Position numbers and translations under genes: made by a program. The notes beneath the pieces are model-generated. The model made no database searches. It was not told where the DNA came from and worked only from the letters and a program-made list of their open reading frames with translations. From Caulobacter sp. FWC26 (GTDB taxonomy: Bacteria; Pseudomonadota; Alphaproteobacteria; Caulobacterales; Caulobacteraceae), in contig NZ_CP033875.1 in NCBI RefSeq assembly GCF_002742645.2, positions 1 through 64,000 on the forward strand: 64,000 nt of DNA. Reading direction: 5' to 3'. Shown here piece after piece: positions 19,044 to 29,545 of this stretch. The first letter of the stretch is position 1. The number at the start of each line of letters is the position of its first letter.

Positions 19044-19937
19044 GTGTTGGACTCGTTTCCCGCCTTCTTCCCCCTGGCCGGCCGCAAGGTGGTCATCGCC
19101 GGCTCTGGCGACGCCGCCGAGGCCAAGGCGCGTCTGTTCGACGGCTCGCCGGCGACCCTGATCCGTCTCGATGGTCACGCCGCCTATCTGCCGGGTTCCT
19201 ACAGCGGCGCCGCGCTCGCCTTCATCGCCAGCCCCGACGAAGTGTTCGTCCAGGCCGCCGCCAGCGCGGCTCGGGCCGCTCGGGTGCTGGTCAATGTGGT
19301 CGACCGGCCCGAGCTCTGCGATTTCAATACACCGGCCGTGATCGATCGCGGCGAGGTGGTGGCGGCCGTGGGGACGGGCGGCGGCGCGCCGGTTCTGGCC
19401 ACCATGCTGCGCAACGACATCGAGGCCCAGGTGCCCGAGGGCACCGGGCGTGTGGCGGCGCTGCTCGCCAAGTTCCAGAGCGAAGTCCGCAAGACCTTAC
19501 CGACCTTGCACGAGCGCCGGGCCTTCCTGCGCGATGCGGTGATGGGCGAGGCCGCCGCCGCCGCTCGCGCGGGCGACATGGACCGGGCCGGGCAACTGTT
19601 TCGAGAGGCCCTGGCCAAGGGCGGCGCGCGCAAGGGCGTCGTACGGTTCATAGCGGGCAAGGGTCCCGCCGACCTTTTGACCCTCCGCGCGGTGAGGGCT
19701 CTGGGAACGGCCGATGTGCTGGTGCTGGACGCCGACGCCGAGCCGGAAATCGTCAAGATGGCGCGGCGCGATGTCGAGCGTCTGGATCCCGAGCGGGCGG
19801 ATGCGGACCATTTGATCCAGCTGGCCCGCGAAGGACGCCAGATCGTCCGGTTGATCACGCACGCGGTCGATCCGGCGCTGATCCATGCGCTGGCCCAGGC
19901 CGAGGTCGCGGTGGAGGTTCTCCCCATCGCGACCTGA
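19044..19937 (+). CDS. CysG-like siroheme synthase with a shortened methylase part
   Basis: The first two thirds (about residues 1-205) match the CysG N-terminal module, precorrin-2 dehydrogenase/ferrochelatase: a Rossmann-type start (KVVIAGSGDAAEAKARLF), VNVVDRPELCDFNTPAV, and the AAVGTGGGAPVLATMLR loop. The last ~95 residues begin like a uroporphyrinogen-III methylase (VRFIAGKGPADLLTLRAVRAL) but stop long before the rest of that ~250-residue domain. The methylase activity should therefore be absent and must come from a separate CobA. The start is GTG 19044; TTG 19047 would give the family-like beginning M-D-S-F-P. It converges on the MFS gene with an 8-base gap. Confidence 0.85.
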   Translation: MLDSFPAFFPLAGRKVVIAGSGDAAEAKARLFDGSPATLIRLDGHAAYLPGSYSGAALAFIASPDEVFVQAAASAARAARVLVNVVDRPELCDFNTPAVIDRGEVVAAVGTGGGAPVLATMLRNDIEAQVPEGTGRVAALLAKFQSEVRKTLPTLHERRAFLRDAVMGEAAAAARAGDMDRAGQLFREALAKGGARKGVVRFIAGKGPADLLTLRAVRALGTADVLVLDADAEPEIVKMARRDVERLDPERADADHLIQLAREGRQIVRLITHAVDPALIHALAQAEVAVEVLPIAT

Positions 19938-19945
19938 CCCTCGAA

Positions 19946-21598
19946 TCAGTTGAGCGGCCGACCCTTGGTTTCGGGCAGCAGGAACAGGGTGGTCAGCACG
20001 CTGAGCAGGGTGAAGGCCACCGGGTACCAGAGGCCGGCATAGATGTTGCCGACCGCCGCCACGATGGCGAAGGCGAAAAACGGAACGAAGCCGCCGACCC
20101 AGCCCGTGCCGATATGGTAGGGCAGGGACAGAGCCGTGTACCGAACGCGGGTGGGGAACAGTTCCACCAGGCATGCGGCCAGCGGCCCGAACAGCGCGGT
20201 GGCCGCGATGACGAACACGAACAGCACGGCCAGGATCATCGGCTTGTTCATGCGGCTCGGGTCGGCCTTGGCGGGATAGCCGGCCTCGACCAGAGCGGCC
20301 TTGATCCGCGTTTCCACCTCGGTCTTCACCGCCTTGACCTCGGCCTTGCCAAGGCCCGTTGCGCTCTTTGAGGTGATTTCAGCGCTGCCGATCCGCACGG
20401 CGGCGACAGCACCCGCCGGCGCGGCTTCGTTGGCGTAGGAGACGCCCGCATTGGCCAGGGTGCTCTTGACGATGTCGCATGAGGTCACGAACGCGGTCTT
20501 GCCGACGGGGTCGAACTGCAGGGAACAGTCCTTGGGATCGGCAACGACCACGACGGGCGCCTTGGCGCTGGCTTCGGCCAGGGCCGGGTTCGCCGCCTTC
20601 TCCAGAAGGTGGAAACCGGGGAAGTAGAACAGCAGCGCCAGGGTCATGCCGCCCAACATCACCGGCTTGCGACCGATCTTGTCCGACAGCCAGCCGAAGA
20701 CGACATAGAAGACGGCGCTGATCGCGGTGGCGGTCATCATCAACTCGTTGATGGTCACCGCGTCGACCTTCAGGAACTTCTCCATGAAGGTCTGGACGTA
20801 GAAGAAGCTCGTGTACCAGACCGCGCCCTGAGCGCACATCATCGACAGGAACGCCAGGATCACCAGCTTGAGGTTGCCCCACTGGCCGAAGGCTTCGGCG
20901 TACGGCGCCTTGGAGGCCTGGCCTTCTTCCTTCATCGCGGCGAAGGCGGGGCTTTCGGTCAGCTTCAAGCGCATCCAGACCGAGATGCCCAGGAGGCCGA
21001 TCGAGACCGCGAAGGGAATCCGCCAACCCCAGGCGTCGAAGGCGTCGGGGCCGACATACTTGCCCAGGACCCAGCGGGTGGCGAGGATGACCAGAAGCGC
21101 GCCGAACAGACCGAAGGCGGCCGAGGTCTGCACCCACGAGGTCGACCAGCCGCGCTTGTCGGCGGGCGAGTGTTCGGCGACATAGATCGCCGCGCCGCCA
21201 TATTCGCCACCCAGGGCGAAGCCTTGCAGGCAGCGCATGATGATCAGCAGGATCGGGGCGATAATACCGGCCTGCTCATAGGTTGGCAGGAAAGCGATCG
21301 CGAAGGTGGCGCCACCCATCATCAGCACGGTCGCCAGGAACGCGCCTTTACGGCCAGCCTGGTCGCCGATCTTGCCGAACACCAGCGCGCCCAAGGGTCG
21401 GAAGGCGAAGCCGACGCCAAAGAGCGCGAGGGCGGCGATATAGCCCGCCGTCTCGTTCAGCCCCGCAAAGAAGGTCTTCGAAATGACCTGGGTCAGACTG
21501 CCAAAGATGAAGAAGTCGTACCACTCGAAGGCCGTGCCAGCCGACGAGGCCGCGACCACCGTGCGCATCGACGCGCGTTCCTGACTTTCGCCAGCCAT
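19946..21598 (-). CDS. MFS transporter, metabolite:proton symporter type, with an extra periplasmic-size loop
   Basis: A 550-residue member of the MHS branch of the major facilitator superfamily (ProP/ShiA-like). It has 12 predicted membrane segments, the MFS motif A region GKIGDQAGRKG after segment 2, a second copy GWLSDKIGRKP after segment 8, and RCLQGFALGGEYGGA typical of MHS proteins. An insertion of about 118 residues (332-449) separates two membrane segments in the C-terminal half; it is Ala/Lys/Val-rich, contains two cysteines and looks soluble. Substrate unknown; MHS members move organic acids or betaines. It follows the histidine kinase gene by 56 bases in the same direction, so the kinase may be co-transcribed. 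AGGGGG precedes the ATG. Confidence 0.9.
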   Translation of the reverse strand: MAGESQERASMRTVVAASSAGTAFEWYDFFIFGSLTQVISKTFFAGLNETAGYIAALALFGVGFAFRPLGALVFGKIGDQAGRKGAFLATVLMMGGATFAIAFLPTYEQAGIIAPILLIIMRCLQGFALGGEYGGAAIYVAEHSPADKRGWSTSWVQTSAAFGLFGALLVILATRWVLGKYVGPDAFDAWGWRIPFAVSIGLLGISVWMRLKLTESPAFAAMKEEGQASKAPYAEAFGQWGNLKLVILAFLSMMCAQGAVWYTSFFYVQTFMEKFLKVDAVTINELMMTATAISAVFYVVFGWLSDKIGRKPVMLGGMTLALLFYFPGFHLLEKAANPALAEASAKAPVVVVADPKDCSLQFDPVGKTAFVTSCDIVKSTLANAGVSYANEAAPAGAVAAVRIGSAEITSKSATGLGKAEVKAVKTEVETRIKAALVEAGYPAKADPSRMNKPMILAVLFVFVIAATALFGPLAACLVELFPTRVRYTALSLPYHIGTGWVGGFVPFFAFAIVAAVGNIYAGLWYPVAFTLLSVLTTLFLLPETKGRPLN

Positions 21599-21654
21599 CT
21601 GTATCCCCCTGTTTTAGCCCTGCTTAGCGTGGTTCAGGGTTTGGGGGAACGGGG

Positions 21655-24366
<2,712 letters not shown>

Positions 24367-24464
24367 CCGATCTCCAGAAAGTTGGGCGGATGTTGGGGCG
24401 CAACCGTAAACTTATGGTTTTCGAGAAGTATCGTTGTTCCGTGAACGTGATACCTGGGCGGGTC

Positions 24465-25148
24465 TTAGGCCTCGGCCCACTGGCGCAGCAGGTTGTGATA
24501 GACGCCCGTAAGCGAGAGAATCGCCTCGTCTTCCGGCGCGGCCTGGCGCGAAAGACGCTGGATGGCGACGTCCATGTCCAACAATAGAGTGCGCTTGGCG
24601 TCGTCGCGGATCAGGCTCTGGATCCAGAAAAAGCTCGCGATCCTGGCTCCGCGCGTGACCGGCGTGACGTGGTGCAGACTGGTGCTGGGATAGAGGATCG
24701 CGTCGCCGGCGCCGAGCTTGACGACGTGATCGCCGTACAGGTCGTTCACCACCAGTTCGCCGCCGTCATAGTCCTCGGGCTCGGCCAGGAAGAGGGTACA
24801 CGACAGGTCGGTCCGCAGGCGCTGACCCGTAACCGGATCGCGGCGGATGGCGTTGTCGACATGGTCGCGGAAGCCCATGCCCACGCCATACCGGTTGAAC
24901 ATCGGCGACAGGATCACATGCGGCAGGGCGGCCGAGACAAAGAGCGGATTCGCCTCCAGCGCCTGCAGGATGATGGCTCCGACTTGGCGGGCCTCGGCGC
25001 TCTCCTGCGGCAACTGCTCGTTGTTCTTGGCCATGGCGGCCTGGAAGCCGGAGGTGACATTGCCGTCAACCCAAGGTCCGGCGTCGAGAATCGCGCGGCA
25101 CTCGGCGACCTGCGCTTTGGTGAGAACCTCTGGGATCTGCAGCATCAT
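24465..25148 (-). CDS. PKHD-type Fe(II)/2-oxoglutarate hydroxylase (PiuC/YbiX family)
   Basis: A 227-residue oxygenase that often accompanies TonB-dependent iron receptors; its substrate is unknown. The double-stranded beta-helix motif is seen as FRDHVDNA (H-x-D pair), the distal His in [10 protein letters not shown], and an Arg two residues further that would bind 2-oxoglutarate. The start is the second in-frame ATG cluster at 25148, because AGGA lies 8 bases before it; the ATG at 25157 is itself part of that AGGATG. It lies downstream of the TonB receptor on the same strand, separated by a strong terminator, so it probably also has its own promoter. Confidence 0.92.
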   Translation of the reverse strand: MMLQIPEVLTKAQVAECRAILDAGPWVDGNVTSGFQAAMAKNNEQLPQESAEARQVGAIILQALEANPLFVSAALPHVILSPMFNRYGVGMGFRDHVDNAIRRDPVTGQRLRTDLSCTLFLAEPEDYDGGELVVNDLYGDHVVKLGAGDAILYPSTSLHHVTPVTRGARIASFFWIQSLIRDDAKRTLLLDMDVAIQRLSRQAAPEDEAILSLTGVYHNLLRQWAEA

Positions 25149-25230
25149 CAGCGACATCCTATTTGCGAACCGTTCCTATCTGGATGGCCGTGTCGATCCT
25201 TTGATCCGGATCAGATCATCGCCGTGCCGG

Positions 25231-25273
25231 AAAGAAAAAGCGCCCCGACCGGACATTGGCCGGACGGGGCGCT
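25231..25273 (-). terminator. Intrinsic terminator of the TonB receptor gene
   Basis: AGCGCCCCG (25239-25247) pairs with CGGGGCGCT (25265-25273), with an inner CCGG/CCGG pair. Read on the minus strand, the stem is followed by TTTTTCTTT. It sits 25 bases after the receptor stop codon. Confidence 0.9.
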
Positions 25274-25297
25274 GGCGTGAAGTCCTTCGAGGGGAGG

Positions 25298-27619
25298 TCA
25301 GTACTTCACGTTGACGGTGAGGATCGCCTGGCGACCGGGCGCGGGGTCCGCATGGTGCACGCCGTTGGTTCGGGCGATGTAGCGCTCGTCCGTCAGGTTC
25401 TGGACATTGAACTGCAGGTCGACCCGGTCGTTGACCGCCCACGAGGCGAAGGCGTCGTAGCGCCAGTAGGACGGGGCGTAGATGCGGTTGGTCCCGCCGC
25501 CGGCGCCGCCCTGGTTGCCACCGAAGCTCTTGGAAACATAATAGGCGCCGCCGCCCAGAGCGATCTTGCGGGTCACCTTGTACGTCGTGAAGCTGGAGAA
25601 GCTGTGCTTGGGCGTGTTGGCCAGAGGGTCGCCCTGGTTGACGCTGGTATAGGCGCCGCGAACCAGCTCGCTATCCATGTAGGTATAGCCGCCGAACACC
25701 TGCCACTTCGGAGTAATGTTGCCCGAGAAGCCGAGCTCGAAGCCCTGCACCTCGACCTCGCCCACCTGGGCGTAGGTGTTGGCGTCGATCTGGATCTGAG
25801 CGTTCTTGCGGGTGGTCTTGAACATCGCCGCCGACAGGGCGAGCGTGTCATTGAGAACGTTGGCCTTGGCGCCGGCTTCGAAGCTCTCGCTGTCCTCCGG
25901 CTCCAGCTGCACAGTGGCCAGATTGCCCGTGCCCGTGACGGTGTTGCTGTTCTGGTCGCCGGCCGAGATGCCCGGCGGGGTCGAGGCGGTGCCGTAGGAC
26001 ACGTACAGGCTGGACGCGGCCGTCGGCTTGTAGACGAGGCCCAGCTGGTAGTTGGTGAACTCCCAGGACCCGCGGCGCGGCGTGTAGGTCGTCGCGGTAA
26101 AGACGCCGTTGGCCTGGGTGGTCGCCACGTCAACGCCGTGGCTCTCGTAGCGGTCGTGGCGCAGGCCCAGGTTCAACAGCACCTTGTCGCTGAACTTGAT
26201 GGTGTCGAAGCCGTAGACGGCGGTCGTCTTGGCGACGTTGCGGGCGGCCGGCGCACGATTGATGACACCGGTCCAGGCGTCCTTGTCATTGGGCTTGTAG
26301 ACGAGGGTGCAGTCGCCGGCCCCAAGGCTCGCCAGGGTGTTGGCCGCGATCGTGAAGCCGGTCGGGCAAGCCGCGCCTGAGGTCGTGAAGGTCGAATAAG
26401 TGGCGTTGAGGTTTTCCTCGCGGCTCAGCTCAAGGCCGATGTCAAAGCTGTGCTCAAGGCCGAACACCGTCTTCTTGCCGTGCAGGTCGGTGACGGCGGC
26501 GACGGTCTCGGTGGGGTTCCAGCGGGTCTTGGTCCCGCGCTTCATCCACCACTGGCCCTGAACGAACTGCGCCGCGCCGCCGTCGCCGGGGTTGGTGACG
26601 ATGTAGTCGTTCAGCGACTTGGAGTAGCGGACGACCTGGCGCAGGTTGAGCGTTTCGTCGATCCGGTGGTCGATGGCGAAGGTGGCGATGTCCGACTTGG
26701 TCTTCTGGTAGTCGCGCGCCGCGACGCCGTAGAAGCTGCGAGGATCCACGTTCAGCACGCCCGAGGCGGTGCGCGGCTGCGTGGTCTTGGTCACCAGCGG
26801 AATGCCGTAGTCAGGCGTCTGGTCGCCCTCTAGGTGGTAGTAGCTGGCGGTCAACTGGGTGTCGCCGTTCAGGCCGATCGCCAGCGAGGGGGCGACCCCC
26901 CAGCGATCGAAGTCCACCGACTTGCGGCCCGGCGTATCGCCTTGCGTGGCTAGGACGTTGAGTCGAACCGCGACGCTGTCGTTCAGAGCGTGGTTGAGGT
27001 CAGCGGTCGCGCGGAGATAGGCGTCCGTGCCGACGCCCACCGAACCGCGTGCAAAGCTGTCGGCTTTCGGGGTCTTCGACGACAGGTTGATGCTGCCGCC
27101 GCCCGAACCGCGACCGCTATAGGCGCTGTCCGGACCCTTCACGACCTCGACCTGTTCCAGGTTGAAGATTTCCCGGACCTGGCCGCCGGTGTCGCGGACG
27201 CCGTCGACGAAAACGTTGTTGGCCGAGCTTTGGCCCCGGATGAAGGGACGATCGGCCAGCGGCTGTCCGCCTTCGCCAGCGCCGAAGGTGATGCCGGGTG
27301 AGGTGCGCAGGATGTCCGCGAGCGAGGTGGCGGCGGTCTGCTCGATGATCTTGGCGGGGATCACGGTCACCGACTTGGGCGTGTCGACCAGCGGCGCGGT
27401 GAACTTGCTGGACGAAGGATCGGCGACCCGCTTGGCGTCGATGGTCACGGCCGACACTGAGCGGTCGTCGGCGTTGGCGGTGGTGACGGCGCTGTCCGGG
27501 CCCTCGGGGCCGGCGACGGCGGCTTGGGCCAGGCCGAGACCGGCGACACCGGCGACGGCGGCGATGCTCAAGGCGCGACGGGGCCGGCTGACAACGCCGG
27601 TGAAGTTCGGGTTACGCAT
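25298..27619 (-). CDS. TonB-dependent siderophore receptor (outer membrane)
   Basis: A 773-residue outer-membrane receptor of the catecholate/Fiu-Cir type. It has an N-terminal signal peptide ending in QAAVAG, a plug domain (SVTVIPAKIIEQ, then RPFIRGQSSANNVFVDGVRD and VEVVKGPDSAYSGRGSGGGSINL) and a C-terminal beta-barrel ending in a terminal aromatic residue (NVKY), with the late motif NLTDERYIAR. The start is the ATG at 27619, preceded by GGATAGGA. A Fur-like box lies about 82 bases upstream, and the PKHD hydroxylase gene follows, a frequent pairing in iron-uptake loci. The siderophore is not identifiable from sequence. Confidence 0.95.
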   Translation of the reverse strand: MRNPNFTGVVSRPRRALSIAAVAGVAGLGLAQAAVAGPEGPDSAVTTANADDRSVSAVTIDAKRVADPSSSKFTAPLVDTPKSVTVIPAKIIEQTAATSLADILRTSPGITFGAGEGGQPLADRPFIRGQSSANNVFVDGVRDTGGQVREIFNLEQVEVVKGPDSAYSGRGSGGGSINLSSKTPKADSFARGSVGVGTDAYLRATADLNHALNDSVAVRLNVLATQGDTPGRKSVDFDRWGVAPSLAIGLNGDTQLTASYYHLEGDQTPDYGIPLVTKTTQPRTASGVLNVDPRSFYGVAARDYQKTKSDIATFAIDHRIDETLNLRQVVRYSKSLNDYIVTNPGDGGAAQFVQGQWWMKRGTKTRWNPTETVAAVTDLHGKKTVFGLEHSFDIGLELSREENLNATYSTFTTSGAACPTGFTIAANTLASLGAGDCTLVYKPNDKDAWTGVINRAPAARNVAKTTAVYGFDTIKFSDKVLLNLGLRHDRYESHGVDVATTQANGVFTATTYTPRRGSWEFTNYQLGLVYKPTAASSLYVSYGTASTPPGISAGDQNSNTVTGTGNLATVQLEPEDSESFEAGAKANVLNDTLALSAAMFKTTRKNAQIQIDANTYAQVGEVEVQGFELGFSGNITPKWQVFGGYTYMDSELVRGAYTSVNQGDPLANTPKHSFSSFTTYKVTRKIALGGGAYYVSKSFGGNQGGAGGGTNRIYAPSYWRYDAFASWAVNDRVDLQFNVQNLTDERYIARTNGVHHADPAPGRQAILTVNVKY

Positions 27620-27700
27620 GGTGGTCCTATCCCCAGGGAGCGCCATCCACCGCGCCCCTCCTGAAATTGCGAGGCGTTCTTATCTTTGTTGCAAGAGCGC

Positions 27701-27720
27701 TGCAATGATAATTATTCGCA
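27701..27720 (-). promoter_or_regulatory. Fur-type iron box upstream of the TonB receptor
   Basis: An AT-rich site, TGCAATGATAATTATTCGCA, centred on the perfect palindrome ATAATTAT (27708-27715), in an otherwise very GC-rich genome. It resembles the TGATAATNATTATCA form of the Fur box and lies between the receptor start and the divergent RNase T2 gene. Fur itself is encoded at 51547-51954. Confidence 0.72.
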
Positions 27721-27813
27721 ATAACAATGATCGCAGACCCGTGACGCGCTCGACGTGGCTTGACGCCAGGGTTCCGGGTGCACCCTATCGCGGCTTGCCG
27801 TGAGGAGCCTCGG

Positions 27814-28515
27814 ATGAGAACCGCCACCACTATAGCCTTGCTCGCGCTCGCCATGGCGGGTGGCGCGCAAGCCTCCAGCCTGAAGGCGTGCGCCGTGCCC
27901 AAGGACGTCGCGCCCGCGCCGACCGAGATCCCGCCGCCGGACGAGATCTATCCCGACGTGCCGATCGCGGCTTATCTGCTGGCGCTCTACTGGTCGCCCG
28001 AGGCCTGCCGCGCTGGGATCCCGGAGTCTGACAAGGCGATCCAGTGCGAGGCCAATCGTTTCGGTTTCACGGTCCACGGGCTTTGGCCCAACGGACCGGA
28101 CAAGGTGCACCCCCGCTACTGCCGCTCGAGCCCGCCGATGCGGGTGAAGACGGTGAAGGCCAATCTGTGCATGACCCCTTCGCCCTGGCTGCTGCAGCAC
28201 GAATGGCAGGCGCATGGGACCTGCAACTGGAAGACCCCTGAGGCCTACTTCAAGAAGGCGCGTCAGATCCGTGAGCGGCTGGGCGTCCCGGATCTCGATC
28301 CGGGTGCCGACGAGGCCATGACGGCCGGGGAAATCCGGGAGGCCTTCATCCAGCGTAATCGCGGCATGACCCGGGAGGGCCTGAATGTTCGCGTCAAGCA
28401 GGGTCGCCTGACCGAGGTCTGGGTCTGCATGGACCTGAAGTACAGGCTGGCGGCCTGCCGGGGCGGCAATGGCGCGCCGGACGCCGCAGTGGTGCGCGTC
28501 ACGCCCAGGAACTGA
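27814..28515 (+). CDS. Secreted RNase T2 family ribonuclease
   Basis: A 233-residue endoribonuclease with an N-terminal signal peptide (to about residue 22), so it acts in the periplasm or outside. Both catalytic segments are present: CAS I with FTVHGLWPN and CAS II with QHEWQAHGTC, supplying two catalytic histidines, Glu and Lys/His partners. The start is the ATG at 27814, preceded by GAGGAG. Paired cysteines agree with an oxidising compartment. It may scavenge phosphate and nucleosides from RNA. Its stop codon abuts that of the convergent gene. Confidence 0.94.
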   Translation: MRTATTIALLALAMAGGAQASSLKACAVPKDVAPAPTEIPPPDEIYPDVPIAAYLLALYWSPEACRAGIPESDKAIQCEANRFGFTVHGLWPNGPDKVHPRYCRSSPPMRVKTVKANLCMTPSPWLLQHEWQAHGTCNWKTPEAYFKKARQIRERLGVPDLDPGADEAMTAGEIREAFIQRNRGMTREGLNVRVKQGRLTEVWVCMDLKYRLAACRGGNGAPDAAVVRVTPRN

Positions 28516-29334
28516 TCAAAGCGCCTCTGGCGGGCGGATACGGCGGTAGATCGCTTCAGCGAAACCGAAGAGGCCGAACGCCACCAATCCGACGGCGACC
28601 ATTCCCAGAATCCACGCGCCCGCCGGCTGTTGCTCGACCACCTGGAGCGCGTCGCCCCAGCTCCGGGCCTGGCTCGCGCGCACCTCAAGGCCCGCCACAA
28701 GCAAGAACGCGCCAAGCGGCAAGGTGGCCAGGCCTCTCGCCGCATAGCCGACCTTGGCCAGGGGGACGATCCGCGCACAGGTCTCCGCGTCGCAGGACAG
28801 GCGCTTGGCGAAGTCCTGCATCAGGCCCTGGGCCACATTGCCGATTCCAAAACCCAAAACGATCAGGCCGGCCGCGATCAGCAGGCGATCGCCCCCCGGC
28901 CAGGCCAGGATCGCCTCGGCGTACTGGTGAGCGCTCTGGGTCTCGTCCGCCTCGCCGACATCCTCGAAGACATCCAGCAGCTCCAGCGCCGACCAGGCCA
29001 GACCGCCGTAGACCGCGCCGCTCAAGGCCTGACCCGCGCGCACCGCCCAGCCCTTTAGCGTGGTCCCATGGCGATCGGCGTCGAACAGCGCCTGTACGAG
29101 GCGCCAGACGGCGAAGCCGATCAGGCCGCTGGCGATGAGCGCGATCAGCACACCCCCCAAGGGCCAAGTCGCCCAGGTCTCCAGAACGCCGCGAGCGCCC
29201 TTGGCCTTGGGGGTCAGGTCCAGGGCGGCCAACAAGGCGATCGCACCCAACCCCACATAGACCGCGCCCCGCGCCGCGTAGCCGATGCGCGCCGCCCATT
29301 GCAGGCTCGTGGCGAGGTTGAGGCGCACGGCCAT
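28516..29334 (-). CDS. DUF1206 family integral membrane protein
   Basis: A 272-residue protein with about six membrane segments arranged as repeated pairs, each pair starting with a G-Y-A-A-R-G motif (IGYAARGAVYVGLG near residue 16 and VGYAARGLATLPLG in the C-terminal third; GQALSGAVYGGLAW in the middle is a weaker copy). This threefold repeat is typical of DUF1206, whose function is unknown. The start is the ATG at 29334, preceded by GGAG at 5 bases; the TTG at 29370 in the same frame lacks a ribosome site. Confidence 0.85.
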   Translation of the reverse strand: MAVRLNLATSLQWAARIGYAARGAVYVGLGAIALLAALDLTPKAKGARGVLETWATWPLGGVLIALIASGLIGFAVWRLVQALFDADRHGTTLKGWAVRAGQALSGAVYGGLAWSALELLDVFEDVGEADETQSAHQYAEAILAWPGGDRLLIAAGLIVLGFGIGNVAQGLMQDFAKRLSCDAETCARIVPLAKVGYAARGLATLPLGAFLLVAGLEVRASQARSWGDALQVVEQQPAGAWILGMVAVGLVAFGLFGFAEAIYRRIRPPEAL

Positions 29335-29480
29335 AAGTCTCCGGATCGGGGACGAGGCCAAGAGCGTCAAGGCGCGTGAGTTCCCATGACCTCGGCTTCC
29401 AATGGCTCGCGGCGGATCATGGCCCTGCTTCTCCCTGCTGCGGGGCGTAACGCCGGGGCGCGCAAGGCGGCTCCAAACGC

Positions 29481-29512
29481 AAAGCGGGCGGCCCCTTTTC
29501 GGAGCCGCCCGC
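29481..29512 (-). terminator. Intrinsic terminator after pnp
   Basis: GCGGGCGGC (29484-29492) pairs with GCCGCCCGC (29504-29512), a perfect 9-bp stem with an 11-base loop. On the minus strand TTTGCGTTT follows. It lies 34 bases after the pnp stop. Confidence 0.85.
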
Positions 29513-29545
29513 CTGATAGCGTCCGGAATGGGAAGCTGAAGAGGC

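Noticed and set aside
25203..25212. Ten-base palindrome GATCCGGATC upstream of the PKHD hydroxylase
   Set aside because: It is perfect, but it is made of two GATC-type words common in GC-rich DNA and is not positioned on a recognisable promoter.
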